Shown here: positions 31,622 through 41,197 of the stretch, one piece after another
How positions within the stretch are numbered: position 1 is the stretch's first letter
Layout of the letters: each line of letters starts with the position of its first letter
Source of the DNA: Nannochloris sp. 'desiccata'
Lineage: Eukaryota > Chlorophyta > Trebouxiophyceae > Chlorellales > Chlorellaceae
Assembly (NCBI GenBank): GCA_019044685.2
Contig: JAGTXX020000015.1
Coordinates: forward strand, 496,001-560,000
DNA length: 64,000 nt
Direction of reading: 5' to 3'
Translations under genes and position numbers: made by a program
The notes under the pieces: generated by a model
What the model was told of the DNA's origin: nothing
Databases searched by the model: none
Seen by the model: only the letters and a program-made list of their open reading frames with translations

Positions 31622-34600
31622 ATGGACGAGTATCAGGCGCGCACCCACTTAAAACTACAAACAAGCTCGTGTTCTTTACGAATCTTTGTCTCTTCATCTT
31701 TCACCGCCTTACCAACTGATTGCTTTTTCTTGCAGGACAACGACCGTTTCGACGTGGAAAACGACTACGAGGGTGGCGAATGGGTTGAGGATGAATTCTT
31801 TTACCGAAATAAACGCAAGAAGCGCAGTCAAACTCGTGATGACCAAATTTATGGAGTCTTTGCTGGAGAAGATGACTCGGACAGCGATGGTGTTGGTGTT
31901 GGTAAGAGAAGGCGACGTGGAGGAGGTCTTAAAACTCAAGATTACGCAAAGCCAGTAGGGTTCGTGGGTGGAGGCGTCATGGGAAATACTGCTTCTGCTG
32001 TTGATGGAGAAGAAGATGAAGAAACTGAGCAAGAGGCTGCTGCTCGAGAGATTGCTGAGATGGAGGCAGCAGAAGAAGATGATGAAGAAGAAGATGCTTA
32101 CGGCTATAGTACTAGAGGTGGACTTGGTGGTATGGGAAGTGGTGCGGGAGGTCTAGGCTTTTGTAGTGGTGTTGGTGGTGGTGTTGGACTCGGCAGCAGC
32201 AGGAGCGTTGCTGGCCTTGGTGCTGGTGGTCTAGGATTCCGACCAGCTGCAGCAACAGCGAAAGAAGAAGAAGAAGAGTTTCTTCCTACTGCATTTGGTA
32301 GAAGAATTAAAGCTGCTGCCGAAGAACGGCGTAACAAAGAAGCCTCTGACGCAAAAGCTGCCAAACCAAACGACAATAACAATCAGCTTGGCGGTACTCG
32401 TGGTGGGAGAGGTGGTATTGGCCGAAGTAATGGTTCTTCCCGTGGTACCACTACTACTGCTGGAGATATAGGTTCTTTTGAAGTACATACGAAAGGAATC
32501 GGGAGTAAACTTCTATCTCAAATGGGGTGGAAAGAAGGACATGGTCTTGGTAGGGACGGGAAAGGTATTGCAAAGCCATTGGAAGCGAAATTGCGGCCAA
32601 AGGGTATGGGTATGGGCTTTGGAGATAGACGAGAGCCTAAATTAGCACCTGAAGAAACGAAAGTAGAAAAGAAAGAAGAACAAAAGGAATTAAAGAAAAG
32701 ACAGCAAGATAGAAAAGGCGGTGGTGGCGCTATTGATAAAAAGGCAAATTTTCGAGTTGAAGGTGGATTGTGGCGTAAAAAAATGGCTGAAGGACGTGTG
32801 AAACGTACTTTCCGTACCGCAGATGAGCTTTTACTCGACGAAGAGGAAGGAGACGACGGTTTTAGACCTGTGAAACCATCAACTATTTCCAACAAGCCAA
32901 CCACTGTTATCGTGGACATGCGAGGACCTCAAACTCGGGTATTGACTAATTTAGAAAATTTAAATGTCACTGATATTGGCGATGAAGACGACGTTGATGC
33001 TGTCATGGGCGAAGACGGAGTTACTAAAGCTGGTGTTATTCCTATGCCGGAATTGCGTCATAATATGAAATTGTTGGTTGAGCTGGCCGAGACAGACATT
33101 CAGTTACTTGATGGCAAGCTACGTCAAGGCAAAGATACACAATTAATTTTGGAAAGAGAAAAAAATAGACTGGAAATAGAAGCAAAAGAAGCTGTAGATG
33201 CCATGACACGAGTTCAAGCTGTGTTGGAAGCAGTCGAAGCGGTTCAAAGGAGTGAAACTTTGAATATAGAGCAAGCGTTTGCAACGTTTTCTTCCTTAAA
33301 AACAACGTATCCTGTTGAATACCAGTTGTATAAGATCTCTGCGGCTGCTTTAGGGTGTGTACTGCCTTTATTTATAGGCAAAACACAAGGTGGATGGTCT
33401 CCATTAGCTGAGTCTGAGGCTATAGTTCTTCAAATATCTCAATGGAAGCCTCTCTTGGAAGAAGAAAATCACCGCCGCCATAGCAATAGTCATTCTGCAT
33501 TACTACCTTCCGCTGATGTATTGTCTTTAGCTGCATCATCTGACCCATACTTGCGCCTTATATGCGAAATCTTATTGCCCCCATTACGTCGCGATTTGGT
33601 AGGCACATGGGATCCACGTGATGCAACAGTTCTGGAAAAGTTTATTGATGTGTGGGAAAAAGTACTGCCATTACCTGCCTTTAATTATATTATGCAGCAC
33701 TTAGTATTACCAAAATTAAAGACTGCTGTGGACGCATGGGATCCGACATCTGATCCAATTGCTCTGCATACATGGATACATCCTTGGTTGCCTTGGCTCG
33801 GTAGTCAACTATCGGAACTTTGGCCAACAGTACGTTTTAAGTTTAAAACTGCTTTGGAGCAATGGCACCCTGCAGATGAGTCTGCACGTATGTTGCTTGC
33901 ACCCTGGAAATCTGTGTTTGGCGAGCGCGAGTGGGAGGCATTACTCTGCCGTGCCGTCATTCCTAAATTAGAAGATGCCATGGTAGAATTTCAAGTTAAT
34001 CCTGCTGCACAAGATTTGGAGCCGTTTTTATGGGTTATGGACTGGGCGGAATTGATGCCACGGAATCAAATGTCAAAATTATTAATCGCTCGGTTCTTCC
34101 CCAAATGGCATGCTGCTCTGCGCCATTGGCTTTCTAGTACGACTACTAGTACTTTAGAATTAAATCTTGATGACGTCACCAGGTGGTATTTACAATGGAA
34201 AGCACTCTTCCCTGAAAGAGTGCTTGAATCGAAAACCATAAAGGCTGCTATGAATGCAGCATTAGACGCTATTAACACTGCAGGACAAGGATTACCCTTA
34301 CCAACAACATGGACGGCACCACCCTCAATACCCACTAGTCTTGGCACTGGCACTGGCACTGCTAAAACTAAAGAAGAGTTACAGCACCCTTCATACGAAC
34401 ATGCCTATGGACATACAAACCACCACACTAAAGAGGCATATGAACAACAAGAGCACCAAGCACCTGCTTCTTTCCTTGAAGAACGTCCTCTAAAGGCACT
34501 TGTTGAAGACTTTGCTGTTGATTCTGGGATCGATTTTCTACCCAAGCCAGGTCGAGTTTATGAAGGTTTACAAGTATATGGCTTTGGATTGGTATCGTGT

Positions 34601-34735
34601 GCTGTGGATTCTGCTCGACAGAGGTTATGGGCTCAAATGGGTGGAGAAAGAGGGAAAGACTGGGTGGCTGCTTCGATGGGACAGCTGTTGGATCAACATA
34701 AAAAAAGAGAAGCGGCGGCAAGAGGGAAAAAATAA
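31622..34735 (+). CDS. TFIP11/STIP-type G-patch splicing factor, 1004-1037 aa
   Basis: TFIP11 (yeast Ntr1) recruits and activates the DEAH helicase PRP43/DHX15 to dismantle the intron-lariat spliceosome. The N-terminal TIP_N region has RFDVENDYEGGEWVEDEFFY and QTRDDQIYGVFA; acidic and Gly-rich stretches follow. The G-patch at about 280-325 reads KGIGSKLLSQMGWKEGHGLGRDGKGI. The C-terminal half carries the GC-factor-like helical domain with the W-x-P-x-(D) repeats (WDPRDATVLEKFIDVWEKVLP, WDPTSDPIALHTWIHPWLPWL). The frame is open from ATG 31622, but 31637-31735 looks like an intron ending TTTTTCTTGCAG. Removing it (GC donor) fuses MDEYQ to DNDRFDVEND. Confidence 0.88.
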   Translation: MDEYQARTHLKLQTSSCSLRIFVSSSFTALPTDCFFLQDNDRFDVENDYEGGEWVEDEFFYRNKRKKRSQTRDDQIYGVFAGEDDSDSDGVGVGKRRRRGGGLKTQDYAKPVGFVGGGVMGNTASAVDGEEDEETEQEAAAREIAEMEAAEEDDEEEDAYGYSTRGGLGGMGSGAGGLGFCSGVGGGVGLGSSRSVAGLGAGGLGFRPAAATAKEEEEEFLPTAFGRRIKAAAEERRNKEASDAKAAKPNDNNNQLGGTRGGRGGIGRSNGSSRGTTTTAGDIGSFEVHTKGIGSKLLSQMGWKEGHGLGRDGKGIAKPLEAKLRPKGMGMGFGDRREPKLAPEETKVEKKEEQKELKKRQQDRKGGGGAIDKKANFRVEGGLWRKKMAEGRVKRTFRTADELLLDEEEGDDGFRPVKPSTISNKPTTVIVDMRGPQTRVLTNLENLNVTDIGDEDDVDAVMGEDGVTKAGVIPMPELRHNMKLLVELAETDIQLLDGKLRQGKDTQLILEREKNRLEIEAKEAVDAMTRVQAVLEAVEAVQRSETLNIEQAFATFSSLKTTYPVEYQLYKISAAALGCVLPLFIGKTQGGWSPLAESEAIVLQISQWKPLLEEENHRRHSNSHSALLPSADVLSLAASSDPYLRLICEILLPPLRRDLVGTWDPRDATVLEKFIDVWEKVLPLPAFNYIMQHLVLPKLKTAVDAWDPTSDPIALHTWIHPWLPWLGSQLSELWPTVRFKFKTALEQWHPADESARMLLAPWKSVFGEREWEALLCRAVIPKLEDAMVEFQVNPAAQDLEPFLWVMDWAELMPRNQMSKLLIARFFPKWHAALRHWLSSTTTSTLELNLDDVTRWYLQWKALFPERVLESKTIKAAMNAALDAINTAGQGLPLPTTWTAPPSIPTSLGTGTGTAKTKEELQHPSYEHAYGHTNHHTKEAYEQQEHQAPASFLEERPLKALVEDFAVDSGIDFLPKPGRVYEGLQVYGFGLVSCAVDSARQRLWAQMGGERGKDWVAASMGQLLDQHKKREAAARGKK

Positions 34736-35012
34736 ACAAAAGCAAGAAGTAACTGCCTCTATATATGTAACACGTGTATCTAAGAAAATATTACATAAAA
34801 GAATCCAGGGAGATTTCAAAAAAAGAAAACTAAATCTAAAAGAACTGAAGGGCTCAAACTGCCACCCCGGTATGATCAGTTAATTTAATTTTAATCAGTT
34901 TAGTTAGATAGTTAGTTGTTCCTAATTAAATTAAATAACTGCATCATATTCGACTCTTTATCGTCGTAGAGGTATTCACTTCCTCTTCCTTTCCTTCTTC
35001 ATTACCACCAAG
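34736..35012. other. Convergent 3' spacer TFIP11 / thioredoxin reductase
   Basis: 277 bp, AT-rich; both 3' UTRs. No feature seen. Confidence 0.4.
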
Positions 35013-36187
35013 TCAATGAGCAGCAGTGGCAGCTTCGCCGTTCTCAGCAGGCACAGCAGACTCTTCAGCCTCTAAGAACTTTTCCACCTCCAATGCAGCC
35101 ATGCATCCAGACCCAGCAGCAGTAATAGCTTGCCTCCACTTTTTATCTTGCACATCACCAGCTGCATACACACCTACAACAGAGGTAGCGGTACCACCAG
35201 GGGTGGTCTTGATGTACAAATCTTCGTCCAACTCCAACTGACCGTCCAAAAATTTAGTAGCAGGTTCATGTCCAATAGCAAAGAACAGGCCAGAGACAGG
35301 GATATCAGTGATTTCACCAGTTTTTAAGCTCTTTACCTTTAAACCTCCGAGCTGCCCTTTCGCGTTGCCATATGCTTCATCCACAGCTGAGCTCCAGAGG
35401 AATTCGATCTTAGGGTGAGCGAGAGCACGTGCTTGCATGATTTTAGAAGCACGGAGCTCATCACGACGATGAATAACGTAGACTTTAGATCCATATTTAG
35501 TTAAAAACATGGCTTCCTCCATTGCAGAGTCACCTCCACCAATCACAGCAATGGGATTGTTGCGGAACATTGGGGCAGCTCCATCGCAGACAGCACAGGC
35601 AGAGATACCCTTATTCCAGAAGCCAGTATCTTCATCAGATCCAGGAAACGTAAGACGACGAGCCACAGCACCGGTAGCGATAATAATAGTATCGGCAACG
35701 ACGTCTTTCTCGTCAGTAGTGATTTTAAATGGACGAGAAGAGAGATCAACTTTGGTGACTGTCTCTGAGAAGATCTGGGTGCCGAAACGTTCGCTCTGAG
35801 CACGGAATTTCTCGCAAATCTCGCCTCCCATGATACCGTCAGGGAAACCAGGGAAATTTTCGACGTCAGTGGTAGTGGTCAACTGTCCGCCAGCGGCAAT
35901 CCCATTGGCCATCCAACCTTCAAGCATGACAGGCTTGAGCTCTGTATGCGGTAGCGTACAAAAGGATGTTCAGTATACAAAAGACAGCGGGTATTTATGA
36001 AAGAGTAAATGTAGCGACAAAGAAGCCAGTAAAACTTAAGTAAGCGAGACTAGAAACTGTGCTGGCCATCAAACAAGAGCCAAACAATCTACTTACCGGC
36101 GCGTGCAGCATAAATAGCAGCAGTGTGGCCAGCAGGGCCACTTCCAATGATGCAGACTTTGGTTTTGAGTTGTTCCTTGGTAGTCAT
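35013..36187 (-). CDS. NADPH-dependent thioredoxin reductase, 339 aa
   Basis: Reduces thioredoxin with NADPH through FAD and a redox disulfide. Exons are 36187-36097 and 35941-35013, phase 1. The FAD-binding [16 protein letters not shown] is in exon 1; [25 protein letters not shown], the active site CAVCDGAAP, the NADP-binding [10 protein letters not shown] with HRRD, and the final [16 protein letters not shown] follow. This is the low-molecular-weight bacterial/plant NTR type. There is no fused thioredoxin domain, so it is not NTRC, and no clear targeting leader, suggesting a cytosolic form. It faces the PsbP-domain gene across 340 bp. Confidence 0.96.
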
Positions 36188-36527
36188 TGCGATGGTGCTC
36201 AATAAACGGGCAAATTGAACTTTGGACTTCAGTTTGAATTGCTTGGCAGTTTATATGTGATCACAAGTCAACGCCTGCAATGAACTGGCGGCTTCTATTG
36301 TGAATGCAATATTTATGAAATAGCAATAAGGCGAATGCTATGGCCGCTATTTTTAACATGGGTTTACTCAACAGCAGCTGAGGTTTAAGAAAGTTTGAGT
36401 TGGCTGTCAAAGTCACAAATATCTTAAGACACTGCATACTCCATTCAAATCAAATTGCAAATATACTCCTAGATTCAGTAACTCCTGAAACTTCTCATTT
36501 CGTTTTCTCTTCCTTTTGCCGCATTTA
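36188..36527. promoter_or_regulatory. Divergent region thioredoxin reductase / PsbP-domain gene
   Basis: 340 bp between opposing starts of a redox gene and a thylakoid gene. No defined element. Confidence 0.35.
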
Positions 36528-37349
36528 ATGACAATGTTGGCCACTTCCATCACACAAAGATCACCAGTAGGCTCTAGGCTGAATAGAGAAATTAGCAGCA
36601 CATGCCGTTTTAATTGTTCGATAGTAGTCGTAGCAGCACATCCCAGCAACAAAAATGCTCCCAAAAGCTCTCCCTCCAGGAATACAACAACACATGCTGC
36701 TCCATGGGCGTTCTCCCGCCGTGCACTCTTGGTGGCTGCCCCAAGTTTACTAGCTCTGGCACCTGCTTTCCGCGCTGGTGCCTTCACCCCACCCCCACCT
36801 GGTCTCCGCCTCCATCAAGACAAATTAGATGGCTATTCTTTCTTCTACCCTGAAGACTGGCTTCCTGTCACTACCTCTGGAAATGATGTCTTTTTCAGGA
36901 ACCCTTTCAACGCTGAAGAAAATTTATTTGTAGATGTCTCATCCCCTTCATCTTCAAAATTCGAGTCTGTTACAGACTTGGGATCTCCAGAAACTGCTGC
37001 AATTAAGAATTTAGATCAATTTCTGGGAGAATTTATGTCAACCCGTCTTGGTGTGAAAAGAGAAGGTGAAGTCGTCTCTGCAGTAGCGCGCACCGGTGAC
37101 GATGGACTCCAGTATTATGATATTCAAACCAGGGTCAAATCGTACGCTTCCCGTAACCAATTGGCCGTTACACAGACTGAAATTGACCAGGGAATTGAAT
37201 TAGAATGGGATCGGAGATTTTTAACGGTGCTTGGTGTTGCTAATAAAAGGCTGTATTCATGGAGATTACAAACGAGTAATAAAGTGTTTGAAAAGGATCC
37301 TGAAAGGTTATTATCAGTTGCTAGATCTTTCAAGTGCAAGGAAGTTTAG
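36528..37349 (+). CDS. PsbP-domain thylakoid lumen protein, 273 aa
   Basis: PsbP-family proteins act in the thylakoid lumen in photosystem II function or assembly. Single exon; ATG 36528, since the frame from 36516 starts at TTG. The leader is bipartite: about 60 residues of stroma-targeting type, then FSRRALLVAAPSLLALAPAFRAGA, a twin-arginine plus hydrophobic lumen signal. The mature part begins near residue 87 and carries the PsbP fold: LDGYSFFYPEDWLPVTTSGNDVFFRNP, ENLFVDVSSPSSSKFESVTDLG and YYDIQTRVKS. Length fits PsbP-like or PPD proteins; the subclass is uncertain. No ER signal precedes the transit peptide. Confidence 0.88.
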   Translation: MTMLATSITQRSPVGSRLNREISSTCRFNCSIVVVAAHPSNKNAPKSSPSRNTTTHAAPWAFSRRALLVAAPSLLALAPAFRAGAFTPPPPGLRLHQDKLDGYSFFYPEDWLPVTTSGNDVFFRNPFNAEENLFVDVSSPSSSKFESVTDLGSPETAAIKNLDQFLGEFMSTRLGVKREGEVVSAVARTGDDGLQYYDIQTRVKSYASRNQLAVTQTEIDQGIELEWDRRFLTVLGVANKRLYSWRLQTSNKVFEKDPERLLSVARSFKCKEV

Positions 37350-37469
37350 AAAGCTTAAAAAGCTCATTAGTATTTAATTTTTTGTTAAATATTTCTGGGC
37401 TCAAATTTAATTTTCGCATATGATGATAGCTGCCTACTGTAAAGTCAAGTATCTAATGCACTATGATCA
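37350..37469. terminator. Very short convergent 3' spacer
   Basis: Only 120 bp separate the stop codons of the PsbP-domain gene and the RAD6-type gene, so both poly(A) sites must overlap or interleave here. TTTAATTTTTTG and AAATTTAATTTT are candidate processing signals. Confidence 0.35.
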
Positions 37470-38212
37470 CTAAATTATACCATCTTCGTCTAATTCTTCC
37501 TCTACATCATCTCCACTACCAGATTCGCCTTCTCCATCATCTTTCCACGTTGCTTCTACTGCCTCTTTGACTCGTCTATTATACTCCCGACGATCCTCTA
37601 CAAACAACTTTGCAGCCTCAGAGTTAGCTGGACTACTTGGATTGGGGTCAGATAGTAAAGATTGTATTGAGGTTAAGATAGCAGCGGCGTCATATATTGG
37701 ACTCCATTGATTTTGTAGAATATCGAGACAGATAGCCCCGTCAGCATATACTATGAAAAGAAAATGATTTTTTTAGTATAAGTAATTGGATAGTATTAAG
37801 AGTTCTTAAGCTATAAATATATCTGGAGAGACATCAGAGGGTAGGAAACGTACCATTAGGGTGAAATAGCTGGGTTAAAAATTTCACTACTGGTGCTTTA
37901 TTTGGATAATCTTCAGAAAATTCCATAGACAAGCGGAAGATCCCGCCATCCCAAATTGTACCTTCTGGACCAAAAATGACAGCATTCCAGTTCATGAAAC
38001 AGTCTTCTCGGGGGCATGCGTTAACACCTTCGGGAGGATCTGTTTGCAGACCTGCAATTTGAGGGGGAAAAGAGGATGAGTGAGCGGTGCATAGGCAATT
38101 GATTTAGCAAATCAATAGACGTTTCAGTAAAATCTTTATGATGATGTGCTGATTATAATACGAACGCACGCTTAAAGTCTCTTGCCAGCCGCTTACGCGC
38201 TGGCGTAGTCAT
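37470..38212 (-). CDS. RAD6/UBE2A-type ubiquitin-conjugating enzyme E2, 173 aa
   Basis: E2 for histone H2B and PCNA monoubiquitination. Exons are 38212-38170, 38051-37854 and 37750-37470 (phases 1, 1). The N-terminus [22 protein letters not shown], the core [11 protein letters not shown] and [10 protein letters not shown], the catalytic [22 protein letters not shown] (active Cys in ICLDIL) and [19 protein letters not shown] are RAD6 signatures. The last 20-25 residues form an acidic tail ([20 protein letters not shown]), which RAD6 of animals and land plants lacks but yeast Rad6 has. The 14-codon first exon was found by phase matching; no ATG-containing frame of that size would be seen alone. 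Confidence 0.94.
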
Positions 38213-39062
38213 CTGCCTGTTTTACTAGCTTGCAGAGGAGGTCGTCTATGCAAAACGGAAGGATGATCACTTCAAGAATTGAGTCTTAAGGATGGAATCA
38301 AACCGCCTTGATGAACTCAATGGTGTTTCTGCTGAGTGAACTTTATATCGAGAAAATACTCTATCAGCCCGACCAGGGCCTCGATTAAGGTTTTGAGTCC
38401 GGCATTTTTTTTTTGGCATTTTTCTTCCGTTTTGGCCAAAATCGGGCATTTTCCAACTTCAATTGCCGGCAGTTTTGCCCTGAGCGTTGCCTTTTCCGGC
38501 ATTTTTTCCCTCGGAGAAACTTCTGAGTCTGCGTTAGTACCTGTTGTTTACATTTATTTTACAGATCTGCGCACAAATTTGAAAAAAATAAGGCATTATT
38601 TTCGTAAAATCGTGAATTTCCGGCATTTTCATTGCCGCAGCACCGCTGCCAGCATCTTTTTTAGGGCGATGGCTAGGGTGCCTTGGTGACCTTGGTCCCC
38701 AAGGAAGAGTCGTTGTAATGTTGGGTGAGCGGGAATGATTGAGGTGGTGGTGGAGCGGAGGGCAGCATATATAGTGGACATTCGTAGATGCGCCGAAAAG
38801 AACTTCCAAAGTTCCTTGGAAAAACCCAGAAGATGAAATATTCTACATATCGGACTGGCGAAATTTCTGCTTCCTATGATTGAGGACGATGTGCTCTCGT
38901 TGCGCATGTACTCAAAACAAATACAAGAGACACCCCCAAAGCTATGAAGTATGGCACAACGCTAGACGCCATTCATCAACAGCACAACTTGAATTCAGTT
39001 GAAGAGCGGCCGATTTTAATTCAAGAGAGAGAGAGAGGTGTGCACTGACTCCATTATTATCT
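38213..39062. other. Gene-poor sequence, left part of the accessory island
   Basis: 850 bp. 38400-38520 holds repeated GGCATTTT and GCCGGCA-like words and poly-T. Short open frames on both strands have no recognisable protein character. Confidence 0.35.
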
Positions 39063-39398
39063 GTGATTGTTTCCAGTGCTGATGGCATTTTTATTGCCTA
39101 CGACCTCACAACGTTTAATTGGGTGGTGCCGGGGCAGCAGCAGAAAGAAGTAAAGTATGAACTCTTTAAGAGAATAGACGCGAACTCGGCCGAAATCAAG
39201 GCCGTTCTTGCAGCTGTCAACGAATGTAAGACGCAAGCTGGAGAGTGGCGTCTTCAAGTCCAGGCAGCCATGTATACGGCGGTGCCTGACGCTGAGAAGA
39301 GGACCAATGCAAAGAAACGGGCTTACGAACAACTTCGTAAATGCGTCTTTGATGGCACCGAGAGTTCCTTCCGCAGCAGGAAATATTCCCTGATGTAG
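39063..39398 (+). CDS. Possible exon or ORF of unknown function
   Basis: Open frame of about 111 codons without a proper ATG. It follows an acceptor-like TTTCCAG (39070-39076). The predicted segment from about residue 28 (KEVKYELFKRIDANSAEIKA) is helical and charged, and there is a second Lys/Arg-rich helix. It could be an internal exon or a mobile-element fragment. I do not recognise it. Confidence 0.25.
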   Translation: MIVSSADGIFIAYDLTTFNWVVPGQQQKEVKYELFKRIDANSAEIKAVLAAVNECKTQAGEWRLQVQAAMYTAVPDAEKRTNAKKRAYEQLRKCVFDGTESSFRSRKYSLM

Positions 39399-39573
39399 AA
39401 ACAAAGAAAATACAAGTTCTAGGCAAAAATCTCCTCTCCAACTTCGTTGGGCGGATTGCTTCCTGCTGCGGATGACTCTTGTTATTTTCTCCCCAGGTGT
39501 TGATTCATCTCGGGTGCTTAAGCTTTGTTATAGAGATGACTCCATTTGATCTTAGGGCCTAAATTGCCTCTCA

Positions 39574-39581
39574 AACTCCAG
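39574..39581. repeat. Left target-site duplication of the 687-bp element
   Basis: AACTCCAG, identical to 40269-40276. Confidence 0.85.
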
Positions 39582-40268
39582 TAGGGCTGGGGCTATAGGG
39601 CTATAGAAAGGGTGAAATACTATTTCACCCTTTCTATGATAGGGCAGTTCTAGGGATATGTAGGGCTCTAGGGATATTTTGCCCTATTAATTCAGCCCTA
39701 GAGCATCTTAAAAGAAAGTGCACTTTACACAGAGTAAATTATGGCATATATAGGGCTAGATAGGGCTGGAATAGGGTTGCTGATTCAAATTCAATCAATC
39801 AGATTCATGTTGGCGGAGCCCGCTTGATGGCAGCGATGGCCCTGTCGTAATCTTTAACAAGATCATAATGTAGCTGAAGCTATTCAGGGGTTGGCTGAAC
39901 CATCTCGGGCTCAGGGCTTCCTTCAATGGATTGACCTGGCAACATTTTAACAGATCAGATCGAGTAGGCGAAAACGTAGATTTGGCTTAAAGCCAGCTGC
40001 TATTGGTAGATAGCTGTAAATGTGTTTTACACTCTGAATGGTTGATGGTAAAGCAAGCAAATTTAAATTTAAATTGAGTTTCTAGAAACTTTCTAATTTT
40101 CCAGCTTTTCTTCACCACTGGCCCAGCTCCTCTCTAGGGACTAGCAACCCTATACGCCCTAGCGCCCTAGCGGGCTTCAAAATAGGGCAGTTTATGCACA
40201 ATAAAGTAGTTCTAGCCTATCTAGGGCTCTAGCCTACAACTGCCCTATTCCCTACGGCCCCAGCCCTA
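39582..40268. mobile_element. Non-autonomous hAT-like DNA transposon, 687 bp
   Basis: Perfect 8-bp target duplication AACTCCAG at 39574-39581 and 40269-40276. Terminal inverted repeats start TAGGGCTGGGGC on both ends (12/12 identical, then TATAGGG versus CGTAGGG). The 8-bp duplication and a TAGGG terminus are the hAT hallmarks. Subterminal TAGGGC/TAGGGAT words recur on both sides (39595-39675, 39750-39775, 40140-40165, 40220-40245), as for hAT transposase-binding sites. A 35-bp near-perfect palindrome lies at 39603-39637 (17-bp arms). No intact transposase; a degenerate coding fragment is inside. Confidence 0.85.
39804..39942 (-). pseudogene. Degenerate coding fragment inside the hAT-like element
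   Basis: On the - strand an ATG near 39942 opens MLPGQSIEGSPEPEMVQPTPE, then one in-frame TAG, then LQLHYDLVKDYDRAIAAIKR to a TGA at about 39804-39806. The two halves share a frame and a protein-like composition, so this may be a decayed transposase start or a captured host exon. No family recognised. Confidence 0.35.
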
Positions 40269-40276
40269 AACTCCAG
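40269..40276. repeat. Right target-site duplication of the 687-bp element
   Basis: AACTCCAG, identical to 39574-39581. Confidence 0.85.
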
Positions 40277-40286
40277 GCTCAGGACT

Positions 40287-40385
40287 TTCTTTGCGGAAAA
40301 GCCCCCACCTGGCAGGGAAACAAAATATTTCCCTCACTCTGTGTTAAGAAACAGCTGGAAAACCTTGTTTTTATTTCCCACGGGG
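40287..40385. repeat. Short inverted-repeat element, copy 1
   Basis: Begins with TTCTTTGCGGAAAAG, then GGGAAACAAAA (40315-40325) and ends with TTTTTATTTCCC (40368-40379), an imperfect inverted pair. An AACCTTGTTT word lies between. A related copy lies at 58611-58730. Confidence 0.4.
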
Positions 40386-41197
40386 GAGAAAATTTTCCAG
40401 CATCTGCAGCATCTTCCTGCTCTGCTGCCCATTTGCAAAAATGTGATATGATCATCCATCCCCGTCTTAGAGCAGAAGTTAGTAATATAGAATATCAGGA
40501 GCCACGAGGAATACAATCATATGCATCTTATAGATCTTACATCTTTATATCCATTTTCGAAAACGCCAACCACTGTCATTGTCTCGCAGGTGCAGTGGAC
40601 TTTTTGATCGATCAGCCAGAAACAGCGATGAGCTGACTGCTACGAGGAGCTCAAGAAGGGGAGCTTCGGGTGCATCTGAGCGAGGAAGCTGGAAAGCTGG
40701 GTTATATGCAAGCACGTGGAATGTGCGCTGAGAGGCCAGGCCATGCTGCCGGGGTGCGGCACCGCCGCTCTCCAGCGCCTTTGTTGATACCGCCGCTTTT
40801 CCAGTCCGCCACTACTCCAGCAGGCTTCAGATGATGCTCCATTCCATTGCCCATATCCCTGTAGAAGACCAGCATCTGTAAATAATGTTGAAAACTGTCT
40901 GTAAAAAAGAGGAGAACGCGTATTTTAATTACTGCTACTGTTTCTTGTTTTTATTGTTGCGTCGACGGCAGTGTATTTTTTGTTGCTTGATTAATTTATG
41001 AAATTGACAGGTGGTACTTTATTACAAACTAAAAAAGACAAGTTTAAACGGGTACATACACTTCTAATCAGAAATTAAGGTATCTAGTTGGCGAAATAAG
41101 ACCAAACCTAAACAAAGAAATTACCAAAAAACATCAGCACGGATCCGTAGTTGAGGCCACCACTTCAATGGATATAGCTACGACCGGTGCAGTAGAT
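40386..41197. other. Accessory island, middle part
   Basis: About 810 bp between the hAT-like element and the frameshifted gene. A GC-richer patch at 40640-40810 contrasts with the AT-rich surroundings. I find no supported gene. Confidence 0.3.
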
